From Cellulomonas sp. (GTDB taxonomy: Bacteria; Actinomycetota; Actinomycetes; Actinomycetales; Cellulomonadaceae): a stretch of DNA of 64,000 nucleotides. The notes under the pieces are model-generated. The model saw only the letters and a list, made by a program, of their open reading frames with translations, made no database searches and was not told the DNA's origin. Made by a program: the position numbers and the translations under genes. The DNA lies in NCBI RefSeq assembly GCF_017744555.1, contig NZ_JAGIBD010000003.1, forward strand, positions 86,178 through 150,177. The letters are read 5' to 3'. Below, piece by piece: positions 51,960 through 61,516 of this stretch. Every line of letters begins with the position of its first letter. The first letter of the stretch is position 1.

Positions 51960-53710
51960 GTCGTCCGGCCGTCCTCGGCGTCGTCCACGTCGACCTCCTC
52001 GCCCGTGCCCACGTTCACGGCGGTGGCGCCGTCGGGCAGGTTGGACAGGTTCTGCGCGACGACGATGCCCGGCAGCCCCGAGTCGGGCAACCGGAAGCCG
52101 GTCTCGCCGAGCGTCTGCGGGCCCGCGAGCACGAGGTCGTGCGCCCCTCGGCGCGGGAGCGTGTCGCCCCGGAAGAACGCCGGCGCCCGCAGTCGCCAGA
52201 CCACCATGAGGACGACGCCCAGGAGGATCGCGGCGATCCCCACGACGGCGACCGCGCCGAACCCGAAGATCGTCACGTTGTTCCCGTCGGCGTCCTGCAG
52301 CCAGTCGACCGTCGCGTACTGCTGCACCGCGTAGACGAACGCGGCGAGCAGGATCAGCCCGCCCGCCGACGGCAGCACGCCCTGCGTGAAGAACGTCTTG
52401 GGCGTGTGGTGCAGCGTCCGGCGGTAGAACCACGAGCACGCGAAGCCCGTGAGCCCGTAGTAGAAGGCGATCATCAGGCCGACGGACTCGACGAGCGCGA
52501 GCAGGAGGCTCGGGCTGATGAGCGTGAAGATCGCGTAGAACAGCATCGACGCGAGGCCCATCGCGATCGTCGAGACGCCCGGCGTGAGGTACCGCGGGTG
52601 GATCCTCGCGAACGACTGCGGGATCGCCTTGTACACGGCCATCGACAGCGTCGTGCGGGCGGTCGGCAGGATCGTCGTCTGCGTCGAGGCCGAGGCGGAC
52701 GTGAGGATCGACGCCGACAGCAGCAGCAGGCCGATCTTGCCGATCCCCGAGTCGCCGAACAGCACCGGGCCGATCGACGAGAACACGTCGTCGGCGTTGT
52801 CGGGGTTCGCGAGGCCGATGCCCTCGGTGCCGACGCCCGCGAACGCGATCGTGGCGGTCGACACGAGCGCGTACGTGACGAGCAGCAGGAGCGTCGACAG
52901 CACGGCCGCGCGGCCGGGCGTGCGCGCGGGGTCGTCCGACTCCTCGTTGACGGAGACCGCGGTGTCCCAGCCCCAGTACATGAACACCGCGGTGAGCAGC
53001 GCGGGCGCGATGACGTCGGACAGGCTGAGCCCGCCCGGCCAGAACCACGACCACGACGGCGTGATCGAGCCCTCGACGCCGTTGCCGCTCCATACGCGGG
53101 CGAGCGCCACGACCGAGAACACGAGCAGGACCACGACCTCGATGCTCAGCAGCACGTACTGCAGGCGCGCGGACACCTCGATGCCGCGGTAGCAGATCCA
53201 CGTCATGCCGGCGATCCACACGAGGCCCGCGACGGTCGTCCATGCCGTGCTGCCCGCGAGGTTCCCCGCGGCGTCCCACCCGAGGTCGCCGAGGAACGTG
53301 AACGAGTACGTCCCGGCGATCTGGGCGAGGTTCGCCATGACGATGACGTCGGCGGCGATGATGCCCCAGCCGCCCATCCACCCCGTGATCGGCCCGAACG
53401 CGCGCGACGCCCACGTGAACGTGGTGCCGCAGTCGGGCTCGGCCTTGTTGAGCTCCTGGTAGGCGAGCGCGATCAGGTACATCGGGACGAACGCCAGCAG
53501 GATGATCGCGGGCGCCTTGACGCCCGCGAGCAGCGCACCGCCGCCGGCGACGACGAAGCCGAGGCTGGCCGCCAGGCTGTACGCGGGTGCGGTGGACGCG
53601 GTACCGACGACGACGCTGGACAGCAGGCCGAGCGCGCCGCCCTTGAGTCCCTTGCTGGCGGTCTCGGGGTAGCCGAGCGGTGCGGCGTCGGCGGTGGGGG
53701 TGACGGACAT
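51956..53710 (-). CDS. APC-superfamily amino acid / polyamine permease
   Basis: A protein of 584 aa with about 12 membrane helices. TASTAPAYSLAASLGFVVAG in helix 1 is the unwound substrate-binding segment of APC transporters, and CGTTFTWASRAFGPITGWMG is the conserved helix 3 region. A C-terminal cytoplasmic tail of about 60 residues follows the last helix. With gabT downstream, GABA or a related amine is the likely substrate. The ATG at 53710 has GAGG 5 nt upstream. The leader (53711-53841) holds no other gene. Confidence 0.9.
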   Translation of the reverse strand: MSVTPTADAAPLGYPETASKGLKGGALGLLSSVVVGTASTAPAYSLAASLGFVVAGGGALLAGVKAPAIILLAFVPMYLIALAYQELNKAEPDCGTTFTWASRAFGPITGWMGGWGIIAADVIVMANLAQIAGTYSFTFLGDLGWDAAGNLAGSTAWTTVAGLVWIAGMTWICYRGIEVSARLQYVLLSIEVVVLLVFSVVALARVWSGNGVEGSITPSWSWFWPGGLSLSDVIAPALLTAVFMYWGWDTAVSVNEESDDPARTPGRAAVLSTLLLLVTYALVSTATIAFAGVGTEGIGLANPDNADDVFSSIGPVLFGDSGIGKIGLLLLSASILTSASASTQTTILPTARTTLSMAVYKAIPQSFARIHPRYLTPGVSTIAMGLASMLFYAIFTLISPSLLLALVESVGLMIAFYYGLTGFACSWFYRRTLHHTPKTFFTQGVLPSAGGLILLAAFVYAVQQYATVDWLQDADGNNVTIFGFGAVAVVGIAAILLGVVLMVVWRLRAPAFFRGDTLPRRGAHDLVLAGPQTLGETGFRLPDSGLPGIVVAQNLSNLPDGATAVNVGTGEEVDVDDAEDGRTT

Positions 53711-53872
53711 GCGACCTCGCATCGGTCGGGCCGGCTGCGGGGCGGCGCATCCGGCGCGGGGAAACCCATGGGATCCGTTGCACGTGCGCGCCTCCGGGGC
53801 GCATTCCTGCGTCTCGGGGCGTCCAGACGAGGGAAACCGTAGCGGCATGGGCCGACCGTGGGAAGGGTGAGC

Positions 53873-53892
53873 GACGTCCAGCGGACGTCCAG
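53873..53892. repeat. two 9-bp direct repeats with 11-bp period upstream of rseP
   Basis: GACGTCCAG at 53873-53881 and 53884-53892. The spacing of one helical turn is typical of sites for OmpR-type response regulators. It lies between the divergent permease and rseP genes and just upstream of a GACAAT hexamer. Confidence 0.4.
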
Positions 53893-53902
53893 GCTGATCG
53901 GT

Positions 53903-53908
53903 GACAAT
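53903..53908 (+). promoter_or_regulatory. -10-like hexamer of rseP
   Basis: GACAAT preceded by T, 63 nt before the rseP ATG. No good -35 is visible; the 9-bp direct repeats lie where an activator would bind. Confidence 0.4.
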
Positions 53909-53971
53909 GTGCTGCCCGGTGCGCCCGGCCGGGTGGGCGCGCCGCTCCCTGCACGCGGCGTCGGAGGGTCC

Positions 53972-55282
53972 ATGGAATACCTGGTCGGCGTGCTCGTGGT
54001 CGTCGTCGTGCTGCTGCTGTCCATCGCGCTGCACGAGATCGGGCACATGGTCCCCGCCAAGCGGTTCGGCGTGCGCGTCAGCCACTACATGGTCGGCTTC
54101 GGCCCCACGCTGTGGTCGCGGGTCAAGGGGGAGACCGAGTACGGCCTCAAGGCCATCCCGCTGGGCGGCTACGTGCGGCTCGTCGGCATGTACCCGCCCG
54201 ACGAGGCGGTCGGTAACCCGCCGGCCCGCACGTGGCTCGGCCGCCTGGCCCGCGACGCACGTCAGGCCAGTGCCGAGGAGATCCGCCCGGGCGAGGACGG
54301 CCGGGCGTTCTACCACCTGTCGACGCCCAAGAAGCTCGTCGTGATGCTCGGCGGCCCGGTGATGAACCTGCTCATCGCGGTCGTGCTCATGGCGATCACG
54401 CTCGTCGGCTTCGGGCTGCCGGTGCTCGGCACGACGCTCGCGTCGGTCAACCAGTGCATCATCCCGGCCGACGCCCCGGCCGACCGCACGTGCACGTCGT
54501 CGGACGAGGCCGCGCCCGGTGCCGCCGCGGGCCTGCAGCCCGGCGACACGGTGGTGTCCTACGACGGCACGCCGGTCTCGTCCTGGGAGGAGCTGACGCC
54601 GCTCATCCGCGCGTCGGGCGACGAGACGGTCCCCGTCGTCGTCGAGCGCGACGGCGAGCGGCTCACGCTGTCCGTGACGCCCGTCGTCGCCGACCGTCCC
54701 GTGGTGGACGACAACGGCGAGGTCGTCCTCGGTGCGGACGGAGAGCCGAAGACGCAGAAGGTCGGCTTCGTCGGGGTCGCGCCGCAGCAGGAGCTCCGGC
54801 GGCAGTCGCTGCTCGACGTCCCGGGCGCGGTCGTCGACCGCACGTGGCAGACCGTCACCGTCGTCGCGACCCTGCCCGCGCGCGTCGTCGACCTCGTGCA
54901 GTCCGAGGTGAACGGGACGCCGCGCGACTCGAGCAGCGTGGTCGGCGTCGTCGGCATCGGCCGGTTCGCCGGCGAGATCGCCTCGACCGACGACCTCGAC
55001 TGGCAGATCAAGACGCTCGCGCTGCTCGACATGCTCGCGAGCCTCAACATCGCGCTGTTCGCGTTCAACCTCATCCCGCTGCCCCCGCTCGACGGCGGGC
55101 ACGTCGCGGCGGCCCTGTGGGAGGGCGGTCGCCGGCAGGTGGCCCGCCTGCGTGGCCGCCCCCGACCCGGTCCGTTCGACACGGCCAAGCTCGTCCCGCT
55201 CGCGTACTCGGTGTTCGTGCTGCTCGGTGCCGTCGGGTTGCTGCTCGTGTACGCCGACATCGTCAACCCCGTCCAGATCTGA
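53972..55282 (+). CDS. rseP: site-2 intramembrane zinc metalloprotease RseP/Rip1
   Basis: A protein of 436 aa. The zinc motif HEIGH is at residues 21-25 in the first membrane helix. KAIPLGGYVRLVGMYPP follows, then a PDZ domain (GLQPGDTVVSYDGTPVSSWEE, about 185-260). NLIPLPPLDGGHV supplies the third zinc ligand, and another helix ends the protein. It cleaves anti-sigma factors and other membrane substrates. The ATG has GGAGG 5 nt upstream. In relatives it follows dxr directly; here the polyamine cluster separates them. Confidence 0.95.
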   Translation: MEYLVGVLVVVVVLLLSIALHEIGHMVPAKRFGVRVSHYMVGFGPTLWSRVKGETEYGLKAIPLGGYVRLVGMYPPDEAVGNPPARTWLGRLARDARQASAEEIRPGEDGRAFYHLSTPKKLVVMLGGPVMNLLIAVVLMAITLVGFGLPVLGTTLASVNQCIIPADAPADRTCTSSDEAAPGAAAGLQPGDTVVSYDGTPVSSWEELTPLIRASGDETVPVVVERDGERLTLSVTPVVADRPVVDDNGEVVLGADGEPKTQKVGFVGVAPQQELRRQSLLDVPGAVVDRTWQTVTVVATLPARVVDLVQSEVNGTPRDSSSVVGVVGIGRFAGEIASTDDLDWQIKTLALLDMLASLNIALFAFNLIPLPPLDGGHVAAALWEGGRRQVARLRGRPRPGPFDTAKLVPLAYSVFVLLGAVGLLLVYADIVNPVQI

Positions 55283-55351
55283 GCGGGGGCGACTGCGTGG
55301 GGGTTCTGTGCGTGCGAGCCGTCCGGGGCGGGCCGCACGCCGCGGCGATGC

Positions 55352-55357
55352 GATGAT
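55352..55357 (+). promoter_or_regulatory. -10-like hexamer of ispG
   Basis: GATGAT ends 6 nt before the GTG at 55364. Confidence 0.45.
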
Positions 55358-55363
55358 GACCGG

Positions 55364-56524
55364 GTGAGCATCCCGATCAGCCTCGGCATGCCGGAGGCCC
55401 CGCCGCCCGTGCTGGCCCCGCGCCGCCCCACCCGCAAGATCCGCGTCGGCAAGGTCGAGGTCGGCGGTGACGCGCCCGTGAGCGTCCAGTCGATGACCAC
55501 GACGCCGACCACCGACATCAATGCGACCCTCCAGCAGATCGCCGCGCTGACGGCCGCGGGCTGCGACATCGTGCGCGTCGCCGTGCCCAGCCAGGACGAC
55601 GCGGACGCGCTGCCGGCCATCGCCCGCAAGTCGCAGATCCCCGTGATCGCGGACATCCACTTCCAGCCGAAGTACGTGTTCGCCGCGATCGACGCCGGCT
55701 GTGCGGCCGTCCGGGTGAACCCCGGCAACATCCGCAAGTTCGACGACCAGGTCAAGGAGATCGCCCGCGCCGCGACGGACGCCGGCATCTCGCTGCGGAT
55801 CGGCGTGAACGCCGGCTCCCTCGACCCGCGGCTGCTCGCCAAGTACGGCAAGGCCACCCCGGAGGCGCTCGTCGAGTCGGCCGTGTGGGAGGCGTCGCTG
55901 TTCGAGGAGCACGACTTCCACGACTTCAAGATCTCGGTCAAGCACAACGACCCCGTCGTCATGGTGCGGGCCTACGAGCTGCTGTCCGAGCGGGGCGACT
56001 GGCCCCTGCACCTCGGCGTCACGGAGGCCGGGCCGGCGTTCCAGGGCACCATCAAGTCGGCGACCGCGTTCGGCGCGCTGCTGAGCAAGGGCATCGGCGA
56101 CACCATCCGCGTCTCGCTGTCCGCGCCTCCCGTCGAGGAGGTCAAGGTCGGCATCCAGATCCTGCAGTCGCTGAACCTGCGGCCCCGCAAGCTCGAGATC
56201 GTGTCGTGCCCGTCGTGCGGCCGCGCCCAGGTGGACGTCTACACGCTCGCCGAGAGGGTGACCGCCGGCCTCGAGGGCATGGAGGTGCCGCTGCGCGTCG
56301 CAGTCATGGGCTGCGTCGTCAACGGGCCCGGCGAGGCCCGCGAAGCCGACCTCGGCGTCGCGTCCGGCAACGGCAAGGGGCAGATCTTCGTCAAGGGTGA
56401 GGTCATCAAGACCGTCCCCGAGTCGATGATCGTCGAGACGCTCATCGAGGAGGCCATGCGCCTCGCCGAGTCCATGGACCCGGTCGAGTCGGGCTCGGGC
56501 GCGCCGGTCGTCAGCATCGGCTGA
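55364..56524 (+). CDS. ispG: 4-hydroxy-3-methylbut-2-en-1-yl diphosphate synthase
   Basis: A protein of 386 aa, the normal bacterial size. It converts MEcPP to HMBPP in the MEP isoprenoid pathway with a [4Fe-4S] cluster. The cluster ligands are Cys282 and Cys285 (SCPSCGRAQ), Cys317 ([10 protein letters not shown]) and the nearby Glu324. The TIM-barrel part has [18 protein letters not shown] and VRVNPGNI. The GTG at 55364 is supported by the -10-like hexamer 6 nt upstream. It lies between rseP and the DUF4081 GNAT gene, the standard actinobacterial order. Confidence 0.97.
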   Translation: MSIPISLGMPEAPPPVLAPRRPTRKIRVGKVEVGGDAPVSVQSMTTTPTTDINATLQQIAALTAAGCDIVRVAVPSQDDADALPAIARKSQIPVIADIHFQPKYVFAAIDAGCAAVRVNPGNIRKFDDQVKEIARAATDAGISLRIGVNAGSLDPRLLAKYGKATPEALVESAVWEASLFEEHDFHDFKISVKHNDPVVMVRAYELLSERGDWPLHLGVTEAGPAFQGTIKSATAFGALLSKGIGDTIRVSLSAPPVEEVKVGIQILQSLNLRPRKLEIVSCPSCGRAQVDVYTLAERVTAGLEGMEVPLRVAVMGCVVNGPGEAREADLGVASGNGKGQIFVKGEVIKTVPESMIVETLIEEAMRLAESMDPVESGSGAPVVSIG

Positions 56525-56577
56525 CCGCCGGGGAGCACTCACAGCCCGTTCGGCCGGTCCGGAGCGGCTCGGGGGTG

Positions 56578-56583
56578 CAGAAT
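56578..56583 (+). promoter_or_regulatory. -10-like hexamer of the GNAT gene
   Basis: CAGAAT ends 6 nt before the ATG at 56590. Confidence 0.45.
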
Positions 56584-56589
56584 CCGATC

Positions 56590-57492
56590 ATGGGTCCACG
56601 CCGTGCGATGTTGCTCGACGGCCGGGCGGGGGGACGGGTCCTGGGGGACGCGGACCTCGCACCGGCGCTCGCCGTGTGCGCGCAGGACGCGGTCGCCGCG
56701 GTGCTCGCGGCGACGCGCGTCGAGGCGGCGACCCGGTCGGGCCTGCGGGCCGCCGGCGGTGCGCTGTGGGGGTTCGAGCAGGACGGCGAGCTCCTCGCGC
56801 TCTGCTGGGCCGGTGCGAACCTCGTGCCGGTCGTGCCGCTTCCCGGCGGCCCTGTCCGGGAGCGCGCGCTCGACGCGTTCGCGATGCTCGCGCGCTCGCA
56901 GGGGCGACGGTGCTCGTCGATCGTCGGCGACGCGGCGGCGGTGCTCGGCCTGTGGGACCGTCTGCGGAACGCGTGGCCCGGAGCGCGTGAGCTGCGGCCC
57001 GACCAGCCGTCGATGGTGATCGACCACACGCCGTTGGTCGCGCCCGACGCCGACGTGCGCAGGTCCCGGCTCGACGAGCTCGACGTGGTGCTGCCCGCCT
57101 GCATCCGGATGTTCACCGAGGAGGTCGGCTACTCGCCCGCCAGCGGTCCCGGCGGCCCGTACGAGACGCGCGTGCACGGGCTCGTCGCGTCGGGGCGGTC
57201 GTTCGTGCGGATCGAGGAGCGTGCGTCGGCCCGCTCGCCGCAGGTCGTGTTCAAGGCCGAGCTCGGAGCGGTCGCGGGAGGCGTCGCGCAGGTCCAGGGC
57301 GTGTGGGTAACGCCCGACCGGCGCGGTGAGCGGCTGTCCGAGCGAGGGATGGCGGCGGTCGTCGAGAGGACGCGGGCCGAGGTGGCACCGGTGGTGTCGC
57401 TCTACGTCAACTCGTACAACGAGCGCGCGCTGGCGGCGTACCGGGCGGTCGGGTTCCGGCAGGTCGGGACGTACGCGACCGTCCTGTTCTGA
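56590..57492 (+). CDS. DUF4081-containing GNAT N-acetyltransferase
   Basis: A protein of 300 aa. The N-terminal half (about residues 20-130) matches the DUF4081 domain (AVLAATRVEAATR, LWGFEQDGELLALCWAGANL). The C-terminal half is a GNAT fold with VQGVWVTPDRRGERLSERGM (acetyl-CoA loop) and VVSLYVNSYNERALAAYRAV. The acetyl acceptor is unknown. It follows ispG as in Mycobacterium (Rv2867c). The ATG at 56590 is chosen because a -10-like hexamer lies exactly 6 nt upstream; an ATG at 56575 lies inside that promoter region. Confidence 0.88.
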   Translation: MGPRRAMLLDGRAGGRVLGDADLAPALAVCAQDAVAAVLAATRVEAATRSGLRAAGGALWGFEQDGELLALCWAGANLVPVVPLPGGPVRERALDAFAMLARSQGRRCSSIVGDAAAVLGLWDRLRNAWPGARELRPDQPSMVIDHTPLVAPDADVRRSRLDELDVVLPACIRMFTEEVGYSPASGPGGPYETRVHGLVASGRSFVRIEERASARSPQVVFKAELGAVAGGVAQVQGVWVTPDRRGERLSERGMAAVVERTRAEVAPVVSLYVNSYNERALAAYRAVGFRQVGTYATVLF

Positions 57493-57525
57493 GGCCTGTC
57501 CCGAGCCCTCTCCCGAGCGCTGTGC

Positions 57526-58416
57526 TCAGCGCAGCAGCCGCGACATCCGGCGGTCGGCGAGCGGCTTGCCGCCCGTCTGGCACGTCGGGCAGTACTGCAG
57601 CGACGAGTCCGCGAACGAGACCTCGTGCACGGTGTCTCCGCACGGGATGCCGTCCCAGCCGGGGCACGGCTCCCCGGTGCGGCCGTGCACCCTCATGCCC
57701 CGACGCTTGGCGTCCTTGAGCTCCGCGGCCGGGCGGCCCGAGGCCGTGGCGACGGCCTCGGTGAGGATCTGCTGGATCGCCGCGTGCAGCGTCGCGGTCT
57801 TCGCGGCGTCGAAGGACTTCGTCGGTGCGAACGGGCTCATCCGCGCCGCGTGCAGGATCTCGTCGGAGTAGGCGTTGCCGACGCCCGCGATCGTGCCCTG
57901 GTCGCGCAGCAGCCCCTTGACCTGCTGGTTCTTCGCGGCGAGCAGCTCGGCGAGCTTGTCCACGGTGAACTCGTCGGACAGCGGTTCGACGCCGAGCGTC
58001 GCGATCTGCGGCACGTCCGTCGGCTCCGCGACCACGTGCACCGCGAGCCGCTTGCGGGTGCCCGCCTCGGTCAGGTCGAAGCCGGAGCCGTCGTCGAGCC
58101 GCACGCGCAGGGCGAGCGGCGACTTCCCGGGCCGGACGGGACGGTCGGACAGCTGCTCCGACCAGCGCACCCACCCGGCGCGCGACAGGTGCCAGACGAG
58201 GTGCAGGGGCTCGCCGGTCGGCGTCGCGACCATGAGGTCGAGCCACTTGCCGTGCCGGGTCACGTCGACGACCGCGCCCCCGACGAGCGCGTCGGGCGGT
58301 GGCCTGAACGTCTTGAGGGCGCTGATCGCGCCGACCTCGACGGACTGGACGGCATGGTCGGCGGCCCGCCCGCGCAGGAACTGCGCGAGCGCTTCGACCT
58401 CGGGCAGCTCCGGCAC
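57526..58416 (-). CDS. Fpg/Nei-family DNA glycosylase
   Basis: A protein of 296 aa. The catalytic N-terminal proline follows the start: [15 protein letters not shown]. This requires the GTG at 58416 as start, not the ATG at 58425, which would bury the proline. [20 protein letters not shown] is the helix-two-turn-helix. A C-terminal zinc finger is present but unusual: [13 protein letters not shown] has seven residues between the first two cysteines where two are normal, and QYCPTCQ is the second pair. It should excise oxidised bases such as 8-oxoguanine and nick the strand. It is convergent with the GNAT gene and divergent from proS. Confidence 0.9.
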   Translation of the reverse strand: MPELPEVEALAQFLRGRAADHAVQSVEVGAISALKTFRPPPDALVGGAVVDVTRHGKWLDLMVATPTGEPLHLVWHLSRAGWVRWSEQLSDRPVRPGKSPLALRVRLDDGSGFDLTEAGTRKRLAVHVVAEPTDVPQIATLGVEPLSDEFTVDKLAELLAAKNQQVKGLLRDQGTIAGVGNAYSDEILHAARMSPFAPTKSFDAAKTATLHAAIQQILTEAVATASGRPAAELKDAKRRGMRVHGRTGEPCPGWDGIPCGDTVHEVSFADSSLQYCPTCQTGGKPLADRRMSRLLR

Positions 58417-58423
58417 GCGCACC

Positions 58424-58429
58424 ATCGTG
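58424..58429 (-). promoter_or_regulatory. -10-like hexamer of the Fpg-type gene
   Basis: CACGAT on the reverse strand, 7 nt before the GTG at 58416. This agrees with the start required by the catalytic proline. Confidence 0.35.
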
Positions 58430-58481
58430 GCGCACCGGACCCACACGGGCCACGGATTCCGGAGCACGGGGCCGCCGACAC

Positions 58482-58487
58482 TAGGCT
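58482..58487 (+). promoter_or_regulatory. -10-like hexamer of proS
   Basis: TAGGCT ends 7 nt before the ATG at 58495. Confidence 0.5.
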
Positions 58488-58494
58488 GCGGCCC

Positions 58495-60288
58495 ATGCTG
58501 CTGCGCCTGTCCACGCTCTTCGTCCGCACGCTGCGTGAGGACCCCGCCGACGCCGAGGTCGCCAGCCACCGGCTGCTCGTGCGCGCTGGGTACATCCGCC
58601 GCGCCGCCCCGGGCGTGTACTCGTGGCTCCCGCTCGGCCTGCGCGTGCTCGCGAAGGTCGAGGCGGTGATCCGCGAGGAGATGGTCGCGGCGGGCGTGCA
58701 GGAGGTGCACTTCCCGGCGCTGCTGCCGCGCGAGCCGTACGAGGCGACGGGCCGCTGGACCGAGTACGGCCCGAACATCTTCCGGCTCAAGGACCGCAAG
58801 GGGGGCGACTACCTGCTGGCGCCCACGCACGAGGAGATGTTCACGCTCCTCGTCAAGGACCTGTACTCGTCGTACAAGGACCTGCCGCTGCAGCTCTTCC
58901 AGATCCAGACGAAGTACCGCGACGAGGCGCGCCCGCGTGCGGGCCTCATCCGTGGCCGCGAGTTCATCATGAAGGACGCGTACTCGTTCGACGTCGACGA
59001 CGCCGGCCTCGACGCGTCGTACGCGATCCAGCGCGCGGCCTACCAGCGGATCTTCGAGCGGCTCGGCCTCGAGTACGTGATCGTCGCCGCGACGTCCGGC
59101 GCGATGGGCGGCTCGCGCTCGGAGGAGTTCCTCACGCCGACCGCGATCGGCGAGGACACGTTCGTCCGCTCGGCCGGCGGCTACGCGGCCAACGTCGAGG
59201 CGGTGACCACGGTCGCGCCCCCGGCGCTCGACTGGTCGGACGCGCCCCCGGCCCACGTCGAGGACACGCCCGACACCCCGACGATCGACACGCTCGTCGC
59301 GCTCGCGAACGCGCGGTTCGCTCGCCCCGACCGGGAGTGGACCGCCGCCGACACGCTGAAGAACGTCGTGCTCGCACTCGTGCAGCCGACCGGCGAGCGC
59401 GAGCTCGTCGTCGTGGGCCTGCCCGGTGACCGCGAGGTCGACCTCAAGCGTCTCGAGGCGTCCGTCGCTCCCGCCGAGGTCGAGCCGGCGGGCGACGCCG
59501 ACTTCGCGGCGCACCCCGAGCTCGTGCGCGGGTACATCGGCCCCGGCGCGCTCGGCCCGAACGTCGAGGTCCCCGAGGGCGCCGAGCGGACCGCCGTGCG
59601 GTACCTGCTCGACCCGCGCGTCGTCGACGGCACCCGGTGGATCACCGGCGCCAACCAGCCCGGTCGGCACGTGTTCGACCTGGTCGCGGGCCGCGACTTC
59701 ACGGCCGACGGCACGGTCGAGGCCGCCGAGGTGCGGGCGGGCGACGAGGCGCCCGACGGCTCGGGTCCGCTCGAGCTCGCACGCGGCATCGAGATCGGCC
59801 ACATCTTCCAGCTCGGTCGCAAGTACGCGCAGGCACTCGGCCTGACCGTGCTCGACCAGAACGGCAAGGCGCAGGTCGTCACGATGGGGTCGTACGGCAT
59901 CGGCGTCACGCGCGTCATGGCGGCTCTCGCGGAGGCCAACCACGACGACCGCGGGCTCGCCTGGCCCGCCCACGTCGCACCGGCGCACGTGCACGTCGTC
60001 GCGACCGGCAAGGACGAGGCGGTGTTCGAGGCCGCCGAGTCGATCGCCACGACGCTGTCCGCACGCGGCGTCGAGGTGGTCTACGACGACCGGCCCAAGG
60101 TGTCGCCAGGCGTGAAGTTCGCCGACGCCGAGCTGTTCGGCGTCCCGCTCGTCGTGGTCGTCGGGCGCGGGCTCGCCGACGGCGTCGTGGAGGTCCGGCC
60201 GCGGGTCGGCGGGACGTCGGAGCAGGTGCCGCTCGCCGAGGCGCCGGACCGCGTCGCCGAGCTGGTCGACGACCTGCTCGCGGGCTGA
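58495..60288 (+). CDS. proS: prolyl-tRNA synthetase, bacterial type
   Basis: A class II synthetase of 597 aa. The N-terminal motif is [15 protein letters not shown], and [12 protein letters not shown] is in motif 1. [20 protein letters not shown] is motif 2. [16 protein letters not shown] is motif 3. An editing INS domain lies between motifs 2 and 3 (about residues 225-385), which defines the bacterial ProRS that hydrolyses Ala-tRNA-Pro. The C-terminal anticodon domain ends the protein. The ATG is preceded by a -10-like hexamer 7 nt upstream. proS is near nusA and infB in many actinobacteria. Confidence 0.98.
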   Translation: MLLRLSTLFVRTLREDPADAEVASHRLLVRAGYIRRAAPGVYSWLPLGLRVLAKVEAVIREEMVAAGVQEVHFPALLPREPYEATGRWTEYGPNIFRLKDRKGGDYLLAPTHEEMFTLLVKDLYSSYKDLPLQLFQIQTKYRDEARPRAGLIRGREFIMKDAYSFDVDDAGLDASYAIQRAAYQRIFERLGLEYVIVAATSGAMGGSRSEEFLTPTAIGEDTFVRSAGGYAANVEAVTTVAPPALDWSDAPPAHVEDTPDTPTIDTLVALANARFARPDREWTAADTLKNVVLALVQPTGERELVVVGLPGDREVDLKRLEASVAPAEVEPAGDADFAAHPELVRGYIGPGALGPNVEVPEGAERTAVRYLLDPRVVDGTRWITGANQPGRHVFDLVAGRDFTADGTVEAAEVRAGDEAPDGSGPLELARGIEIGHIFQLGRKYAQALGLTVLDQNGKAQVVTMGSYGIGVTRVMAALAEANHDDRGLAWPAHVAPAHVHVVATGKDEAVFEAAESIATTLSARGVEVVYDDRPKVSPGVKFADAELFGVPLVVVVGRGLADGVVEVRPRVGGTSEQVPLAEAPDRVAELVDDLLAG

Positions 60289-60364
60289 CCGGAGCCTCGG
60301 GCCGGCCAGTCGGTCCGCTGATCCGGTCGTGCCGGTCGCGGGCGGCTGAGCCGCGCTCGAGCCG

Positions 60365-61384
60365 TCAGCCCGGCGGCGCGGGGACGGCCTGCTCGGGCAG
60401 ACCGGGGAACGCGACGGGCGTCGCACCCCACGCGCGGGCGGCGACGGTCGCGCGGCGCAACCCGTCGACGTACGGCGCACGCATCCCGGCGGGCACGCGT
60501 GCGACGACGGTCGCGTACGTGTCGGCGACGCTCGACTCGAGCGACCGGGCCGTGCCCTGGGCGACCGCGGGGTCGTCCATGCCGGTCGGCAGCGTGTAGG
60601 CGGCCCGTCGCGGGTCCTGCGCCGTGCCCGCGGACCCGGAGGCCCGCGCCCAGTCGTCGCTCTCACTGCGGTGCTGGGCAGCGGACGACTGGGCGGCGGA
60701 CCGCTGGTCGCCCGACAGCTTCGCGGCGACGACCTCGAGGCCGAACCCGGCCTGGTCGTGCACGAGCGCGAGCGCGTCGAGGTCGGCGACCGTCGGGCCG
60801 TCAGCACCGGTCGTCGGCGTCGGGGCGGGCGCGGAGTCGTCCGCCTGCTCCTGCGGCACCGGCAGGGCCGTCGCGGCGGAGAGCCGCGCGGCGAGCTCGC
60901 TGCGCGCGACGGAGACCGACGCCACGAGCCGGGCGAGGTCGCCGTCCGTGACGGCGTCGGCGTCGGCGGCGGCCGCCTGCTCGGCGGTGGCGAGGTCGGC
61001 GAGCAGCGTCTCGAGCGTGGGCGCGGGCGGGGCGGACGGCGTCGAGGTCGGGGTGGGCGTCGGCAGGCCGGAGACGTACTCGCCGCCGAGCTGCTCGGCG
61101 TGCGCGGTGCTGAACGTCACGACGTCGGTGAGGACGGCCTGCACGGCCTCGGGCGGCGCGGCGGCGAGCAGCGCGGTCGCGTCCGCCTCGAGCTGCAGCG
61201 CGTCGTCGACCGTGCGGGCGCGCACCTGCTCGACGGCGTCGGGCGACGGCTCGGCCGGAGGGGGCGTCTCGAGGCGCACCCCGCACCCGGCGAGCGCCGC
61301 GGACGCGAGGACGACGAAGATCACACGGGAGGCCGCGAGCCGCGTGACGGTGCGGCGCGGACGGGGGTGGCGAGGGTCGTTCAT
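60365..61384 (-). CDS. lipoprotein with a DUF4439 (ferritin-like) region
   Basis: About 339 aa. A signal peptide ends in the lipobox LAGC (Cys about 36, within SAALAGCGVR), so the protein is anchored to the outer face of the membrane. A first Ala-rich helical region (about 55-115) is followed by a Pro/Thr/Ser linker (PTPTPTSTPSAPPAP). A C-terminal region (about 205-330) resembles the DUF4439 ferritin-like fold. The position next to rimP is conserved in actinobacteria. Its function is unknown. GGAGG lies 10 nt before the ATG at 61384; the gene is divergent from rimP and convergent with proS. Confidence 0.8.
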   Translation of the reverse strand: MNDPRHPRPRRTVTRLAASRVIFVVLASAALAGCGVRLETPPPAEPSPDAVEQVRARTVDDALQLEADATALLAAAPPEAVQAVLTDVVTFSTAHAEQLGGEYVSGLPTPTPTSTPSAPPAPTLETLLADLATAEQAAAADADAVTDGDLARLVASVSVARSELAARLSAATALPVPQEQADDSAPAPTPTTGADGPTVADLDALALVHDQAGFGLEVVAAKLSGDQRSAAQSSAAQHRSESDDWARASGSAGTAQDPRRAAYTLPTGMDDPAVAQGTARSLESSVADTYATVVARVPAGMRAPYVDGLRRATVAARAWGATPVAFPGLPEQAVPAPPG

Positions 61385-61440
61385 CGCCCGCGATCCTCCC
61401 ATGAGCAGGGCGGCGGGCCGACGGGCGTGGCCGGACTCGT

Positions 61441-61446
61441 TACGCT
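61441..61446 (+). promoter_or_regulatory. -10-like hexamer of rimP-nusA-ylxR
   Basis: TACGCT, 70 nt before the rimP ATG. The -35 is weak. Confidence 0.4.
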
Positions 61447-61516
61447 GGTCGTCACAACATCACAGGGTCGAGCCGTCCGTAGCGTCGTGACCCGCTCGAG
61501 CCGACAGGAGACGGAG

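Noticed and set aside
53711..56542. An upstream extension of the permease frame through the antisense of rseP and ispG, giving a 1528-codon frame
   Set aside because: The extra 944 residues are the reverse frame of conserved genes. The permease proper begins at 53710 with a Shine-Dalgarno and normal APC N-terminus.
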